Part shown: piece by piece, positions 26,307-35,600 of the stretch
Numbering within the stretch: position 1 is the stretch's first letter
Layout: the number at the start of each line of letters is the position of its first letter
DNA from: a virus
Direction: 5' to 3' (one strand)
IMG/VR virus record: IMGVR_UViG_3300028920_000055
Coordinates: 26,052 to 90,051 of that record
DNA length: 64,000 nt
Translations under genes and position numbers: made by a program
Notes under the pieces: model-generated
Told to the model about the DNA's origin: nothing
The model's input: only the letters and a program-made list of their open reading frames with translations
Database searches by the model: none

Positions 26307-26943
26307 AACTTATTGGGACGGAAAGTATTCCAGAAATTATTGGAGTAATCCCAATAATTTGGTAAAAGGTGCACACAAGCCTCTTTATGAAAAAGTTGTA
26401 GACATAATATTCGAGGTGCGTCATGATTATATTGTGGACTTGGGGGCCGGAATTGGTCCAGTCCCATTTTTACTATCAAAACGGGGTTTTGATTTTAATA
26501 AAAGAATATACATATGCGTGGATCAGTCAACCGTTGGACTTGATAGGGCTAAAAAATTCAGTCCCTCAGTGAAAGTATTGCCCGCCAAAGTTGATGAGCC
26601 TATTACTCAGCTTGAGAAAAGCAAAGCTGATCTTGTAATATGTTGCGAAGTGCTTGAACATTTAACCAATCCAATAAATGCTTTAAAAAATGCTTATGAA
26701 CTTGTGAGCGATACAGGATTGGTTGTAGTTTCTGTTCCTCACGGAATAAGCAAGCATCAAGAACACGTACACTGGAGCATAAGGCAGGATTTGTTGGAGC
26801 GTTTTCATGAAGCGGTTGGGCTCAATGTTTATGGGGTTACAATCGCAGATCGCTGGCGAGTTGTAAAAAGCAGAAGAATGTGGAGGAAGAAAAATGTCGA
26901 GCATCCAACAGTTCAGAAAGCCGATCTTTGTATTTCAGACTAA
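26275..26943 (+). CDS. SAM-dependent methyltransferase (class I)
   Basis: The 222-residue protein has YIVDLGAGIGPVPFLL (about 51-66), motif I of class I methyltransferases, and the later ADLVICCEVLEHL (about 117-129) and GLVVVSVPHG typical of the methyltransf_11/23 group, often acting on small molecules or sugars. ATGATG follows AAAAGGTGT. It overlaps the aminotransferase gene by 50 bases, so the two are made together. Confidence 0.83.
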   Translation: MMKERKNINTETYWDGKYSRNYWSNPNNLVKGAHKPLYEKVVDIIFEVRHDYIVDLGAGIGPVPFLLSKRGFDFNKRIYICVDQSTVGLDRAKKFSPSVKVLPAKVDEPITQLEKSKADLVICCEVLEHLTNPINALKNAYELVSDTGLVVVSVPHGISKHQEHVHWSIRQDLLERFHEAVGLNVYGVTIADRWRVVKSRRMWRKKNVEHPTVQKADLCISD

Positions 26944-28084
26944 GATCGAAAAAGATAAAGTATTGGCTACAATATCTGATTCAATTGATAAAGGTTGGAT
27001 TGGACTCGGTAAGGTAACTGAAGCGTTCGAGCGAGAATTTGCTGAATATGTTGGAGCAAAGTATGCGGTTGGTTTGAATAGTGCCACAGCTGGACTCCAT
27101 CTTGCTCTTATTTTAGCCGGAGTAAAAAAACACCAGCAGGTTATAACTACACCAATGACTTTTGTTTCAACCAATGCTGCTATTCTTTATGTAGACGCGA
27201 ATCCCTTTTTTGTAGATGTTGGTGAATATTTACATATAAAAATCGATGATATACTTAATCCCGAAATAAGTCCAAACAGTGCTAAAGCTATAATGTTAGT
27301 ACATTTCGGCGGGATTCCTATTGAAAAGAAAAAAATTATACAGCTTCAGAATAATTGTCCCCATACAGCTATTATACAAGATTGCGCTCATGCTACAGGG
27401 GCGAAATTTGAAGATGGATCGATGGTAGGAAGTTTTGGAGATTATAACATCTTTTCGTTCCATGCTGTAAAAAATTTACCATCACCTGATGGCGGAATGT
27501 TGGTAACTAACGATGCATCTATTGCCGCAGAAGCAAAAAAGTTGAGGTGGATGGGTATCGATAAAGATACGGCTTCAAGAACGCACCATCTACACAACGT
27601 TGGATATAGCTGGTATTATAATGTTGGGAAGCTCGGATATAAATATCACATGAACGATATAACTGCTGCATTTGGATTAGCTGGACTCGATACAATCAAT
27701 AGAGATAATGACCGGCGCGGAGAAATTCGACAGGCTTATTATGACAAAATAGACAAAAATTATGCCAAGTTGGTAATGGCAGATACTAATGTAAAGTCTG
27801 CTAATCATATGGCTACATTAATACTAAGACAAGGTATTGATCGAAATACTCTTATCCAACGATTGAAAGATAATTGGAATATTCATCCTGGAGTACATTA
27901 TACTCCAAATAATTATTTTGAGCCGTTTTCTAATTATCCAGGCGGAACTATAATGGCTTGGAACGTATATAAACAGATTGTGACTTTGCCTTGTCATCTC
28001 GAAATGACCGATGAAGATGTGGCAAGAGTTATAACGGCGGTAAACTCTGAGATAGATAGAATATTAGAAAAATCACTACAATGA
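26894..28084 (+). CDS. DegT/DnrJ/EryC1-type NDP-sugar aminotransferase
   Basis: The 396-residue PLP enzyme has the family hallmarks: GLGKVTEAFEREFAEYVGAKY with GLNSATAGLHLAL (about 57), TTPMTFVSTNAAI (about 86), QDCAHATGA (about 167) and the Schiff-base Lys in FSFHAVKNLPSPDGGML (about 187-200). These enzymes transfer an amino group to a keto-sugar nucleotide (ArnB, PglE, PseC, DesI types). No NDP-sugar dehydratase is seen in the window, so the keto-sugar would come from the host or from outside the window. A GNAT acetyltransferase follows shortly, consistent with making an N-acetylamino sugar. Confidence 0.9.
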   Translation: MSSIQQFRKPIFVFQTKIEKDKVLATISDSIDKGWIGLGKVTEAFEREFAEYVGAKYAVGLNSATAGLHLALILAGVKKHQQVITTPMTFVSTNAAILYVDANPFFVDVGEYLHIKIDDILNPEISPNSAKAIMLVHFGGIPIEKKKIIQLQNNCPHTAIIQDCAHATGAKFEDGSMVGSFGDYNIFSFHAVKNLPSPDGGMLVTNDASIAAEAKKLRWMGIDKDTASRTHHLHNVGYSWYYNVGKLGYKYHMNDITAAFGLAGLDTINRDNDRRGEIRQAYYDKIDKNYAKLVMADTNVKSANHMATLILRQGIDRNTLIQRLKDNWNIHPGVHYTPNNYFEPFSNYPGGTIMAWNVYKQIVTLPCHLEMTDEDVARVITAVNSEIDRILEKSLQ

Positions 28085-28094
28085 AACCAATCAT

Positions 28095-28115
28095 ATTTGC
28101 TCTCTAAGAGCAAAT
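28095..28115 (+). promoter_or_regulatory. hairpin after the aminotransferase gene
   Basis: ATTTGCTCT / AGAGCAAAT forms a 9-bp stem with a 3-base loop just after the stop. No T-run follows, so it may be a processing or stabilising hairpin rather than a full terminator. The upstream arm is part of CCAATCATATTTGCT (28087-28101), which recurs at 60672-60686. Confidence 0.4.
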
Positions 28116-28150
28116 TACCTTAAATTCATAGTAGGATACAGGAGGAAAAT

Positions 28151-28438
28151 ATGTCTACAATAAGAGGATTTTCGTTGGTGGAGCCGCCGAAGGCGGAGAG
28201 CTTCATAAAATATGTACACCACGGCATTAATATGTGGGTACGTAATGCCTTGAAAGGAAAGCATCGGTTGGTGTGTTGTTGCTATCATTGTGATAAATTT
28301 CATCCAGGCAAGGAGAACAATTGTCCAATAGCTCAAGCTCTTTATGAGTTTGATGTGGATAATAGTGTAACAACTCCTGTTTGGGAGTGCGAAGGTTTCG
28401 AATTTACCGATACGCCTGATGTGGAGGAAACAAAATGA
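28151..28438 (+). CDS. small Cys/His-rich protein
   Basis: The 95-residue protein has a metal-site-like cluster CCCYHC followed by KFHPGKENNCPIAQALYEF (about 44-67), a pattern reminiscent of zinc- or iron-sulfur-binding small phage proteins. It has a strong ACAGGAGGAAAAT site. It is ATGA-coupled to the acetyltransferase, which suggests a joint role, but the function is unknown. Confidence 0.7.
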   Translation: MSTIRGFSLVEPPKAESFIKYVHHGINMWVRNALKGKHRLVCCCYHCDKFHPGKENNCPIAQALYEFDVDNSVTTPVWECEGFEFTDTPDVEETK

Positions 28439-28962
28439 GTAATTGTAAATACGACATCGTTCTGGTTCCTGTAAACAAAGATGTAGCTGGAGATTCTCAG
28501 TTTATTTACAACGTCAGGAACCATCCGGCCATCCGGAAAAATCTCATCAACGAAAGTGAAATTCCAATCTCGAAACACAATCAGTATTGGAGTAAACTCA
28601 TTCTCTCCAATGACGTTGTGCTCTATAAAATCGAAATGATGGATCCGATTACTCATCAATTCATCTCGGTTGGATATTGTGATACTAAAGTAATCGGTGA
28701 TGAGATGGAATTCGGTTGGAAGATTTTACCGGATTATCAAGGTCTTGGACTTGGCCGGAAAGCCGTTGAAGCTCTGCTCAACGCCAATGAAGGCTATATT
28801 CAGATCAAAGGCTTAACACCATCTTTGACAGTATTCGATGATAATTTTCCAGCCATTAAGTTATATCAATCTTTTGGTTTTGAAACAGTAGATCAAAAGA
28901 AATTGAAGAGACTTGATGGTACAATTCGTGTCCTTTTGAAGATGAAACTCACCTCTAATTAG
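28435..28962 (+). CDS. GNAT family N-acetyltransferase
   Basis: The 175-residue protein has the acetyl-CoA-binding motif A (LPDYQGLGLGRKAVEAL, about 98-114, matching Q-x-x-G-x-G/A) and motif B DNFPAIKLYQSFGFE (about 140). Length and order match GNAT enzymes of the RimJ/PseH/WecD type. Beside a DegT aminotransferase, acetylation of an amino sugar nucleotide is the most economical hypothesis; protein acetylation is the alternative. Confidence 0.83.
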   Translation: MSNCKYDIVLVPVNKDVAGDSQFIYNVRNHPAIRKNLINESEIPISKHNQYWSKLILSNDVVLYKIEMMDPITHQFISVGYCDTKVIGDEMEFGWKILPDYQGLGLGRKAVEALLNANEGYIQIKGLTPSLTVFDDNFPAIKLYQSFGFETVDQKKLKRLDGTIRVLLKMKLTSN

Positions 28963-28976
28963 AAAAGGATATTGGA

Positions 28977-29001
28977 TATAATATAGTAAATTTGTAAAAT
29001 A
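28977..29001 (+). promoter_or_regulatory. AT-rich candidate promoter region before the connector genes
   Basis: The 78-base gap contains a perfect TATAAT (28977-28982) without a clear -35, then TTTGTAAAATA (28991-29001), identical to 3610-3620, about 50 bases before the ATG. A promoter restarting the structural operon after the sugar cassette is plausible. Confidence 0.35.
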
Positions 29002-29040
29002 TTTATTATATTATTCTTAGAGTAAACTTGAGGAACAAAA

Positions 29041-29733
29041 ATGGCAACTGGAGAATTAACAGCTTCTTATATCGATTGGGAAGATGCTTGTTATATGGTC
29101 GGGGCCGATCCTACGGCCATAGACAATATTAAGGATCCAATCATTCAATGGGTTGAAACGCTCGGTATTGAGTTGGAGCTTGGAAGAGACATCTCTACGG
29201 CATTTCAGGAAAATACTGTTAGCTCAAGTGATCCAGAGCTTCACAGTATTGAGCGCGATGATCAGGATACCCTTATAGCCAAGCATTTTCCTATCATAAG
29301 TGTAACTCGCCTGCGAGATAATATTCAAGCAAGCAATTCCAACAACATATTAACTCTAACGGAACATACTAATTTCGAGATCGAAAAAGAAACTGGACTC
29401 ATAAGGCTCACAGGCGAGTTACAAGACAGCAACCTGATGAAGAAAATCGAGTTCTTCACACAGGGTTATAATACAGTGGATCTGTGTTACGTGTGGGGAT
29501 TTACTTCAATTCCAAACGATGTAAAGGCTTTCGCTAATTTGATGGCTGCTGCTTTGTTGAGACAATACGATAAAATGGTAGCCAGTGGAGAATCTGCTGG
29601 ATTGAAGCGATTACAGATGGGCGATTATGAAGAAGAAGTGGGAGATATGTACAAGAACGCACAGAACGAGTTTATGGCATCTGTAAAGTTGTCTTCATAT
29701 CGGTTAAAGAGTAAATACGGAAATTATGTTTGA
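29041..29733 (+). CDS. head-tail connector (HK97 gp6-like adaptor)
   Basis: The 230-residue protein is beta-rich in the first half and ends with a helical segment including FTSIPNDVKAFANLMAAALL (about 155-174), typical of head-tail adaptor proteins where 'P-x-D-v' precedes the conserved helix. It is the first of four connector genes in canonical order after the capsid. It would bind the portal ring. The SD is TTGAGGAACA. Confidence 0.78.
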   Translation: MATGELTASYIDWEDACYMVGADPTAIDNIKDPIIQWVETLGIELELGRDISTAFQENTVSSSDPELHSIERDDQDTLIAKHFPIISVTRLRDNIQASNSNNILTLTEHTNFEIEKETGLIRLTGELQDSNLMKKIEFFTQGYNTVDLCYVWGFTSIPNDVKAFANLMAAALLRQYDKMVASGESAGLKRLQMGDYEEEVGDMYKNAQNEFMASVKLSSYRLKSKYGNYV

Positions 29734-30092
29734 TGTCGATAGATGAATCAAAACTGCCTCAATCGGTGACTATATCTGAACCATCATCTTCACTCGATGC
29801 TTATGGTAATCCAGATGGAACGCTGGCTGTTATTAATTCGAGCGTTCCTTGTCGGATAACAAGAAATAAACATTACAATGCAGAAGCGGGAAGTGAAGCG
29901 GGATTTTTGAGTCGATCAACGCATTTGATTTTTATGAATCATACTTATAACAGCATTACTAATACTGTAAAGACTGGTTTTCAAATATCTACTGGATCTG
30001 ACATCTATATAGTTCAATTTGTAGACGATGCTCCCGGTGGAGTTGAAGATCATCATCAACAAATATATTGTACTAAGCAGGTAAAAGATTAA
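29733..30092 (+). CDS. head closure / stopper protein
   Basis: About 119 residues, beta-rich, ending GSDIYIVQFVDDAPGGVEDH plus a short strand, which fits SPP1 gp16-like head-completion proteins ('I-x-Y-V-x-N-V' type ending). I use the ATG at 29733, which overlaps the previous TGA. Position between adaptor and HK97 gp10-like protein supports the call. Confidence 0.7.
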   Translation: MSIDESKLPQSVTISEPSSSLDAYGNPDGTLAVINSSVPCRITRNKHYNAEAGSEAGFLSRSTHLIFMNHTYNSITNTVKTGFQISTGSDIYIVQFVDDAPGGVEDHHQQIYCTKQVKD

Positions 30093-30670
30093 TGCCAAGA
30101 CCAGTAAGGATAACAGGAGCAAAAGGGCGGAGAGCCACTGGGGCATTGGTAAAAGCTCCTGGTCGAGCACCTGCGGCTTTCAGAGGAAAGAAACTTACAC
30201 CTCCGAAAATACAAATAGTTGTACACGGAGCGAAACAAGCAGAAAAAGTTTTTAAATTAATCAATAAAGCCTCTAAATCCTGGACACAAAAAGGTGTAGA
30301 GGCGACCCTGAAGATGTTCCTTAAACAAGCTCAAGCGAATGTACTTTCTAATCCTCAATTAAGAGCTTATGACAAGGGCAATCTTTACAAGGATTTAAAG
30401 TATAAAATTGAAGTTGTAAAAGATGGATTTGTACAAGGTTCTGCTGGAAACTGGGGTGAACAAGCAACGGGCGGTACAAATCCAGCTTATGTGACTTATC
30501 ATATATATGTACACGAAGGCACAAGAAAAATGCCTAAAAGACCTTATCTACATTATGCCTATTTATGGAAAGTAAATCTTGCAATAAAACATCTGGAGAA
30601 AAGCATTCAAAAGGATGCTATCGAAGGATCAGCACCAAGAATTGGAATAGCGAATAGGCTCGCAAGATGA
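30092..30670 (+). CDS. HK97 gp10-like neck / tail-completion protein
   Basis: The 192-residue protein has a basic N-terminal extension (about 40 residues), then a helix around 55-80 and the family's late motif YHIYVHEGTRKMPKRPYL (about 146-163), corresponding to the conserved 'Y-x-x-E-x-G-T-x-x-x-x-x-R-P-F/Y' segment. These proteins sit in the neck and help join tail to head. TAATG overlap with the previous gene. Confidence 0.85.
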   Translation: MPRPVRITGAKGRRATGALVKAPGRAPAAFRGKKLTPPKIQIVVHGAKQAEKVFKLINKASKSWTQKGVEATLKMFLKQAQANVLSNPQLRAYDKGNLYKDLKYKIEVVKDGFVQGSAGNWGEQATGGTNPAYVTYHIYVHEGTRKMPKRPYLHYAYLWKVNLAIKHLEKSIQKDAIEGSAPRIGIANRLAR

Positions 30671-31134
30671 GTGTATCATACGATTTAGAATTAGTCAAAG
30701 CGATTAAGGCTTTATTTGTTGCCGATAATGTTGATCCAGACGCATCAAATAATGAGCTATGTATACACTCATTTGTTGCTGATAGAATCGTCCAAGGTGA
30801 TGTGCCGCTTCAAGATGTCGATCTGCCGCAAATTTCTATATCTGTTACAGTTGGACCAGGTGTAGAAGAAGGTTTACCGGCAGAGCACGCAATGATGGAC
30901 ATCAAAGCTTGGTATCCACGTACCACTGCTGGTGCTTCTTTATCTGTTTCAAGATGCGGAGCAAGAATAAGAGGATTGTTGGATCACAAGCCTCAAGTGG
31001 TTTTTCAATACAATTCTGCTTTGCATTGCTATTTACTTGATCGGATAGATGGAAGTAAGTACTTGGGTGAGGAAGAAGAGTGTTACGTGTACCAAAATCT
31101 CTTTGATGTCGTCATGGAAAGGTCATTCTCTTAA
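30667..31134 (+). CDS. tail terminator-like protein
   Basis: The 155-residue protein has an alpha/beta pattern with a first helix (YDLELVKAIKALF), a strand IPQISISVTV-like segment (LPQISISVTVGPG) and a late strand pair. Size and position immediately before the tail tube gene match tail terminator proteins that cap the tube. Family similarity is not strong enough to go beyond that. Confidence 0.65.
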   Translation: MSVSYDLELVKAIKALFVADNVDPDASNNELCIHSFVADRIVQGDVPLQDVDLPQISISVTVGPGVEEGLPAEHAMMDIKAWYPRTTAGASLSVSRCGARIRGLLDHKPQVVFQYNSALHCYLLDRIDGSKYLGEEEECYVYQNLFDVVMERSFS

Positions 31135-31155
31135 TCATGATCATAGGAGAATAAC

Positions 31156-31611
31156 ATGTCAGTCCAATTCGGATTGGCCATCATGCGCTTGGATTCTGTG
31201 ACTCTGGGTTATATGCAGGGTGTGTCGCTCGATTTTAATTTCGAGCAAGCACTGTTGTATAGCGGGTCTCAGATTTTCCCTGTAGACGTTCGAGTTCACA
31301 CTGGAAGCATTGCTGGTAATGCTGAATTTGCGGATTTGAACGCCTTGGGAATTCACAAGCTAATTGGCGGCACAAGATCCAGCTATGGCGTTATCACTCT
31401 GACATCCACTTCATATCCCGGCACGTGGGAATGTTTGTTACACATGACCACGGATAACAAGACGTTCCGTATCGTGTTGGAGAAATGCAGGAGTACCAAG
31501 TTGAGTTTCGCTTGGGCAAGGGATGCTCACATTATTCCCAACTTCGATTTTCAAGCGTTCGATGATGGCTCCGGTAACATTGGAACCATCACGCTTGAGG
31601 ATGTTTCGTGA
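31156..31611 (+). CDS. major tail tube protein
   Basis: The 151-residue protein is beta-rich and follows the terminator-like gene; the tail chaperones and tape measure come next, which is the classic place for the tube protein. It has its own strong SD (CATAGGAGAATAAC) and is closed by a terminator-like hairpin, and its base composition is more GC-rich than its neighbours, all signs of high expression. The start of the fold is unusual (FGLAIMRLDSVTLGYMQGV), so the call rests mainly on context. Confidence 0.72.
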   Translation: MSVQFGLAIMRLDSVTLGYMQGVSLDFNFEQALLYSGSQIFPVDVRVHTGSIAGNAEFADLNALGIHKLIGGTRSSYGVITLTSTSYPGTWECLLHMTTDNKTFRIVLEKCRSTKLSFAWARDAHIIPNFDFQAFDDGSGNIGTITLEDVS

Positions 31612-31634
31612 TGATTGCCTCCTGCTAAGGTGAG

Positions 31635-31692
31635 GATGGGCGATGAAGCTCGGTTAATGGTCTGGCCTTGTGGATTCGCCCATCTTATTTTA
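31635..31692 (+). terminator. terminator-like hairpin after the tail tube gene
   Basis: A 9-bp perfect stem (GATGGGCGA / TCGCCCATC) with a 32-base loop is followed by TTATTTTA. The long loop makes it weaker than the other terminators; partial read-through to the chaperones would be expected. Confidence 0.65.
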
Positions 31693-31726
31693 TCTCGTCA
31701 AATCAGACCACGTTGAGAGGGACATT

Positions 31727-32185
31727 ATGTTAAAGAAAGATGATTTTGAAGAGTTGGAAGCCATTGTTGGCGAAACCAAAAAAGTCAAAGTAAGAGGGAA
31801 AATTTGGAAGATCACGGCATGTCCACTGTCTGATATTCCGACATTACAGAAATTGATCCGGCAATTTGAAAGTCTCAACAATGAAGAAGTCATTATGGAA
31901 AGGGGACGTGTTCTAATGGCGGAAATCATTTGGCATGGTATAAAAGAGGAACACTCCAAGGAAGTTGAGAAAGAAAAGGTAATGGATCATTTCACATTAG
32001 GAGCTTTTCCAGTAATTCTTAACATTATGCTGGATCTGAATGATTTTTTATCAGGCATGCGGGAAGTGAGGAATCTGGGCCAAGCCGGAGCGAATCTCGC
32101 CGCTCCAAGCGGAAGTTTGGAATCAATGTTGCCGATGGAAAAATCAAGGGCCAACCGTGGCGCGAACTCAAAGAAGAAGAAATAA
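31727..32185 (+). CDS. tail assembly chaperone (gpG-like)
   Basis: The 152-residue protein is mainly helical with an acidic N-terminus and a basic, disordered tail ending KSRANRGANSKKKK. It lies between tail tube and tape measure, the position of the G/GT chaperone pair in long-tailed phages. The -1 frame is open across its last 140 bases and continues to 32613. I start at 31727 (GAGAGGGACATT before ATG); the upstream open frame lies in the preceding hairpin. Confidence 0.72.
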   Translation: MLKKDDFEELEAIVGETKKVKVRGKIWKITACPLSDIPTLQKLIRQFESLNNEEVIMERGRVLMAEIIWHGIKEEHSKEVEKEKVMDHFTLGAFPVILNIMLDLNDFLSGMREVRNLGQAGANLAAPSGSLESMLPMEKSRANRGANSKKKK

Positions 32186-32613
32186 GAAATCTAACAGAGC
32201 GCCAACAGATAAAGTATGAGGTGTTAAGAGCACAACATCGAGCAAGTGAAGTAAGAAAGGCGATACCAAGCAGTGAAAGAATAAGTTACAAACGATTGTT
32301 TTATGTTCTGGCTACCGAATGTGGCTGGACCATTGATTATATAGCAGGTCTTAAATCTAAACAAATAAGATTGTTTTGGGAAGGAAGGAAAGATCATTTT
32401 GAATCGTTGGAGAAGTCCAAAGGTGAAGTAGAAACAAGGAAATCTAATTTAAGCAACCAACTACAGTCGGCTTCTGGTGGAAAATTTAAAAAACCATTTC
32501 CGAAGTCACGGGCCATGGCTGTACCGCCAACTCCTGATATAACAGATACGAAAGATATGTTAAGATCGGGAATGTTTAAGGTCGGTGACATGAGGAAGAA
32601 GAAAAATGGCTAA
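32044..32613 (+). CDS. -1 frame extension of the tail chaperone (gpGT-like)
   Basis: This frame is open from 32044 to 32613 and is -1 relative to the upstream chaperone, overlapping it by about 140 bases. There is no convincing start or SD for independent translation near its beginning, so it is best read as the T part of a G-T fusion made by programmed -1 frameshifting, as in lambda and many siphoviruses. The C-terminal part (32221 onward) contains SYKRLFYVLATECGWTIDYI and a basic tail with PPTPDI. It ends eight bases into the tape-measure gene. Confidence 0.65.
   Translation, partial: FFIRHAGSEESGPSRSESRRSKRKFGINVADGKIKGQPWRELKEEEIRNLTERQQIKYEVLRAQHRASEVRKAIPSSERISYKRLFYVLATECGWTIDYIAGLKSKQIRLFWEGRKDHFESLEKSKGEVETRKSNLSNQLQSASGGKFKKPFPKSRAMAVPPTPDITDTKDMLRSGMFKVGDMRKKKNG
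32135..32187 (+). other. candidate -1 frameshift region
   Basis: Within the overlap, two A-rich places could slip: GGAAAAA at 32137-32143 and CAAAGAAGAAGAAATAA ending at the zero-frame stop (32183-32185). Neither is a perfect X-XXY-YYZ heptamer, so the exact site is open. Confidence 0.4.
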
Positions 32614-35600
32614 GAAACGATACACAGTTGCCGAATTAGTTGTAACAGTCAAAGGCGATGTAACAAGCCTTGTCAATGAACTTGACAAGGGTGTCTCCGA
32701 TATAAAGAAATTTTCAGGAGACATGACCCGCGTTAATCGTGATTTGGTTAAGGTTGGTGCGGGAATGACAGTTGCTGCCGGAGCTATTATCGGGGCCGGA
32801 GCCGCAGCTGTTAAAGTGTTTGCTGATTTGGAACAATCGATAGCGAACACTGCCTCAGTTACCGGCGATACATCAAGAGGTCTGAAGGAACTTGAAGCCT
32901 TTGCTCGTAAGATGGGCCGTACAACTATTTATACGGCTACACAAGCGGGCGAGGCTATGTATTATCTTGCCTCTGCTGGTTATAATGCTCAACAGATTTT
33001 TGATGGTTTAGAGGGCATCCTTGCTCTTGCCGCCGCTACACAATTCGATCTTGCCGAAACGACCGCCACAGTAGTTTCTACATTACGTGCTTTTAATATG
33101 GAGGCTTCAGAAGCCTCAAGGGTGGCCAACGTATTTGCCGCCGCTATATCTTCATCTCAGGCGACAATGTTTAAATTGTCGGAGTCTATGAAATACGTGG
33201 CTCCAGTTTTCGCCAGCTTAGATTGGAATATCGAATCTACAGTTGCTGCCTTATCTAAATTGTATGACAGTGGTCTCGAAGCCTCTATGTCAGGTACACA
33301 ATTGCGTATGGCCATGACAAGGCTTCAAAAGCCTACCAGAGCCGCCCGTCAAGCCATTTCCGATCTTGGTGTAAAATTTAATGATTTGGATCCAGCCGCC
33401 AATAGTCTTGTTGACATTATATGGGCACTGGAAGAAGCCAACGCCGGAGCCGCCGAAAAAGGAAGGCTCATGTCAGAGATTTTCGGTGTTCGTTCTAAGA
33501 ACGCAATGACTATCCTTGTAAGGACTGGAAGTTCTGCGCTTGCCGAAATGGTAGACAATATTACAAATACTACCAAAGCCGCTGATATGCAGCAACGTCA
33601 GATTGATACGTTGAAAGGTACTTGGAGGCTGATGACATCAGCATTACAAGAAACATCTATTATTATCGGAACCAATTTGGAACCGGCTCTTAAAGCCATA
33701 ATGGAGTCGATACGTCAATTGAATCTTTCGTTCAGTGCTTTACCCGATTTTGTTAAAACGATAATTGTAGGATTTACAGCACTTTCGGCTGTATTTTTAG
33801 CTGTGGGCGGGGCAGTTACTATGATTGTTGGTAACTTACCAAGATTAATTGAAGGGTTGACTTTATTGAGAGCTGTGGCCGCAGGATTAGGATGGCAAAT
33901 ATCAGCGGTAACTGTTGGTATTATGGCATTGTTGGCTGCTTTCGGATATTTGGCTTCTGCTCAAGAGAGGCAAAAGCGGCTGTTTGAAGAGAACATTTTG
34001 GAAATGAAGAATGCTATCAATTTGCGGAGAAAAGAAGAAAAAGCTATTGTTAATTCTGTAAAACAGTTAGAAAAATTGGTAGATGTACAAGAGGATAATA
34101 AAACGCTCTATGGACAGCAACAAAGAGCTATCAATAGGCTTAACAGTGTCGTACCTGGTCTTGTAGATAAAAATAAAAGTCTTGCGGAACAAATGGACAA
34201 GCTAAAAGACGCAGCAAATGAAGCCGAAAAAGAAGTTGAGGAATTGGGAGATCAATTGGAACGTGTGGAGGGTATTAAATTAAAGCGCACACTTTCTGAA
34301 AACAGAGAAGAAATAAAGAAATTGGAAGAGGATTTAAGAACTGGTGCAGGGTTGAAAGATTGGGTAAATGATGCTAAAGAATTCAAGTTAGAATCTTCTA
34401 TGGTTCCGAAGGATTGGGATCATTTACAGAAAACAATGAATGGCGTATCCAAAGGTGCTTTCAAGAACATATTGGAAAATTCGAAATCTATATCTATACT
34501 TAATAGAGGTATTGGTGTAGACGTATCGAAATACAGAGATAATATGGAAAAAATTGCTTATGACGGTACAACTTATACTAATTTATTGGAGTATCAAGAT
34601 CGGCTTTCAGATACAAGATTGGATGCTCAACAGAAATTTTTTGAACTCCAAGATAAACTTAACAATAGAAGCGAAAGCATGACATCTTATGAAGCCGAGC
34701 AACTTGTGCTTCTACAAAGAGAATATGCGATATTAAAAATGATGGACGATGTTACTGCTGAAACTGTAAATAAAGTCGATACAATAAGGCAATTGAGACA
34801 AGAAAACAAAGAAATAGAAGAAGGAACAAAACCAACTGAAGAAGTTGATGGTGAAGGTGGAGAGGATGAAAAATTGGCGAGACAACGAGAAGCATTGGAA
34901 TTGGAGATTGCTGCTTATGGAGCCAAGAACAGGAGAGAAGTCAGAGAAAAGGAGCTTAAAAAATGGGAAAATACAATGAGGAATCGTCTTCATGAGCTTC
35001 AAATGGACGAAACTGAACTGAATAGAGTGGTGGCTATTAAAAAGAAAGAAATTGAAAGAGAAGCGGCTATTGATATAGCCACATACGAAAAAATGGTAAT
35101 GATGAAAACCAGCAAAGATATATTTCAATCAAAGATAGCTGAATTAGATATATGGGTGGAACAAGCTGTTGAAAGAGGAAGGGAAGTTGGTTTAAGCGAG
35201 GCGGAATCTCGTATCAATGCTGAAAAAGCCTATGCTGCTGAAAAATTAAGAATTGAAAGAGATATTAATCAAGCAATCGAAAAAATGTCAAAAGATGTAA
35301 GTCTCGAATTACAAGAGGCAAGACTTGACAGTATTCGTAATACACAAGAGAGAGCTATAGCAGAGGAACAGTTAAAATATAATCAGGAAATAGCCAGTGC
35401 TAAATATGCTCTCAATGAAGAAACAAAAGCTGTTGAACAAGGATTAATAACCAAAGAGCAAGTCCAACAGAATTATAGAAGTAGGATGGAGGCGGCTGAA
35501 GCGTCTCATACGGAAAGATTGAGACAATTGAATTATGATTATACAATGCAAGTGGAAAATGATCGTGCTACTTTGGCGGCGAGAATTAAAGAGATACAAG

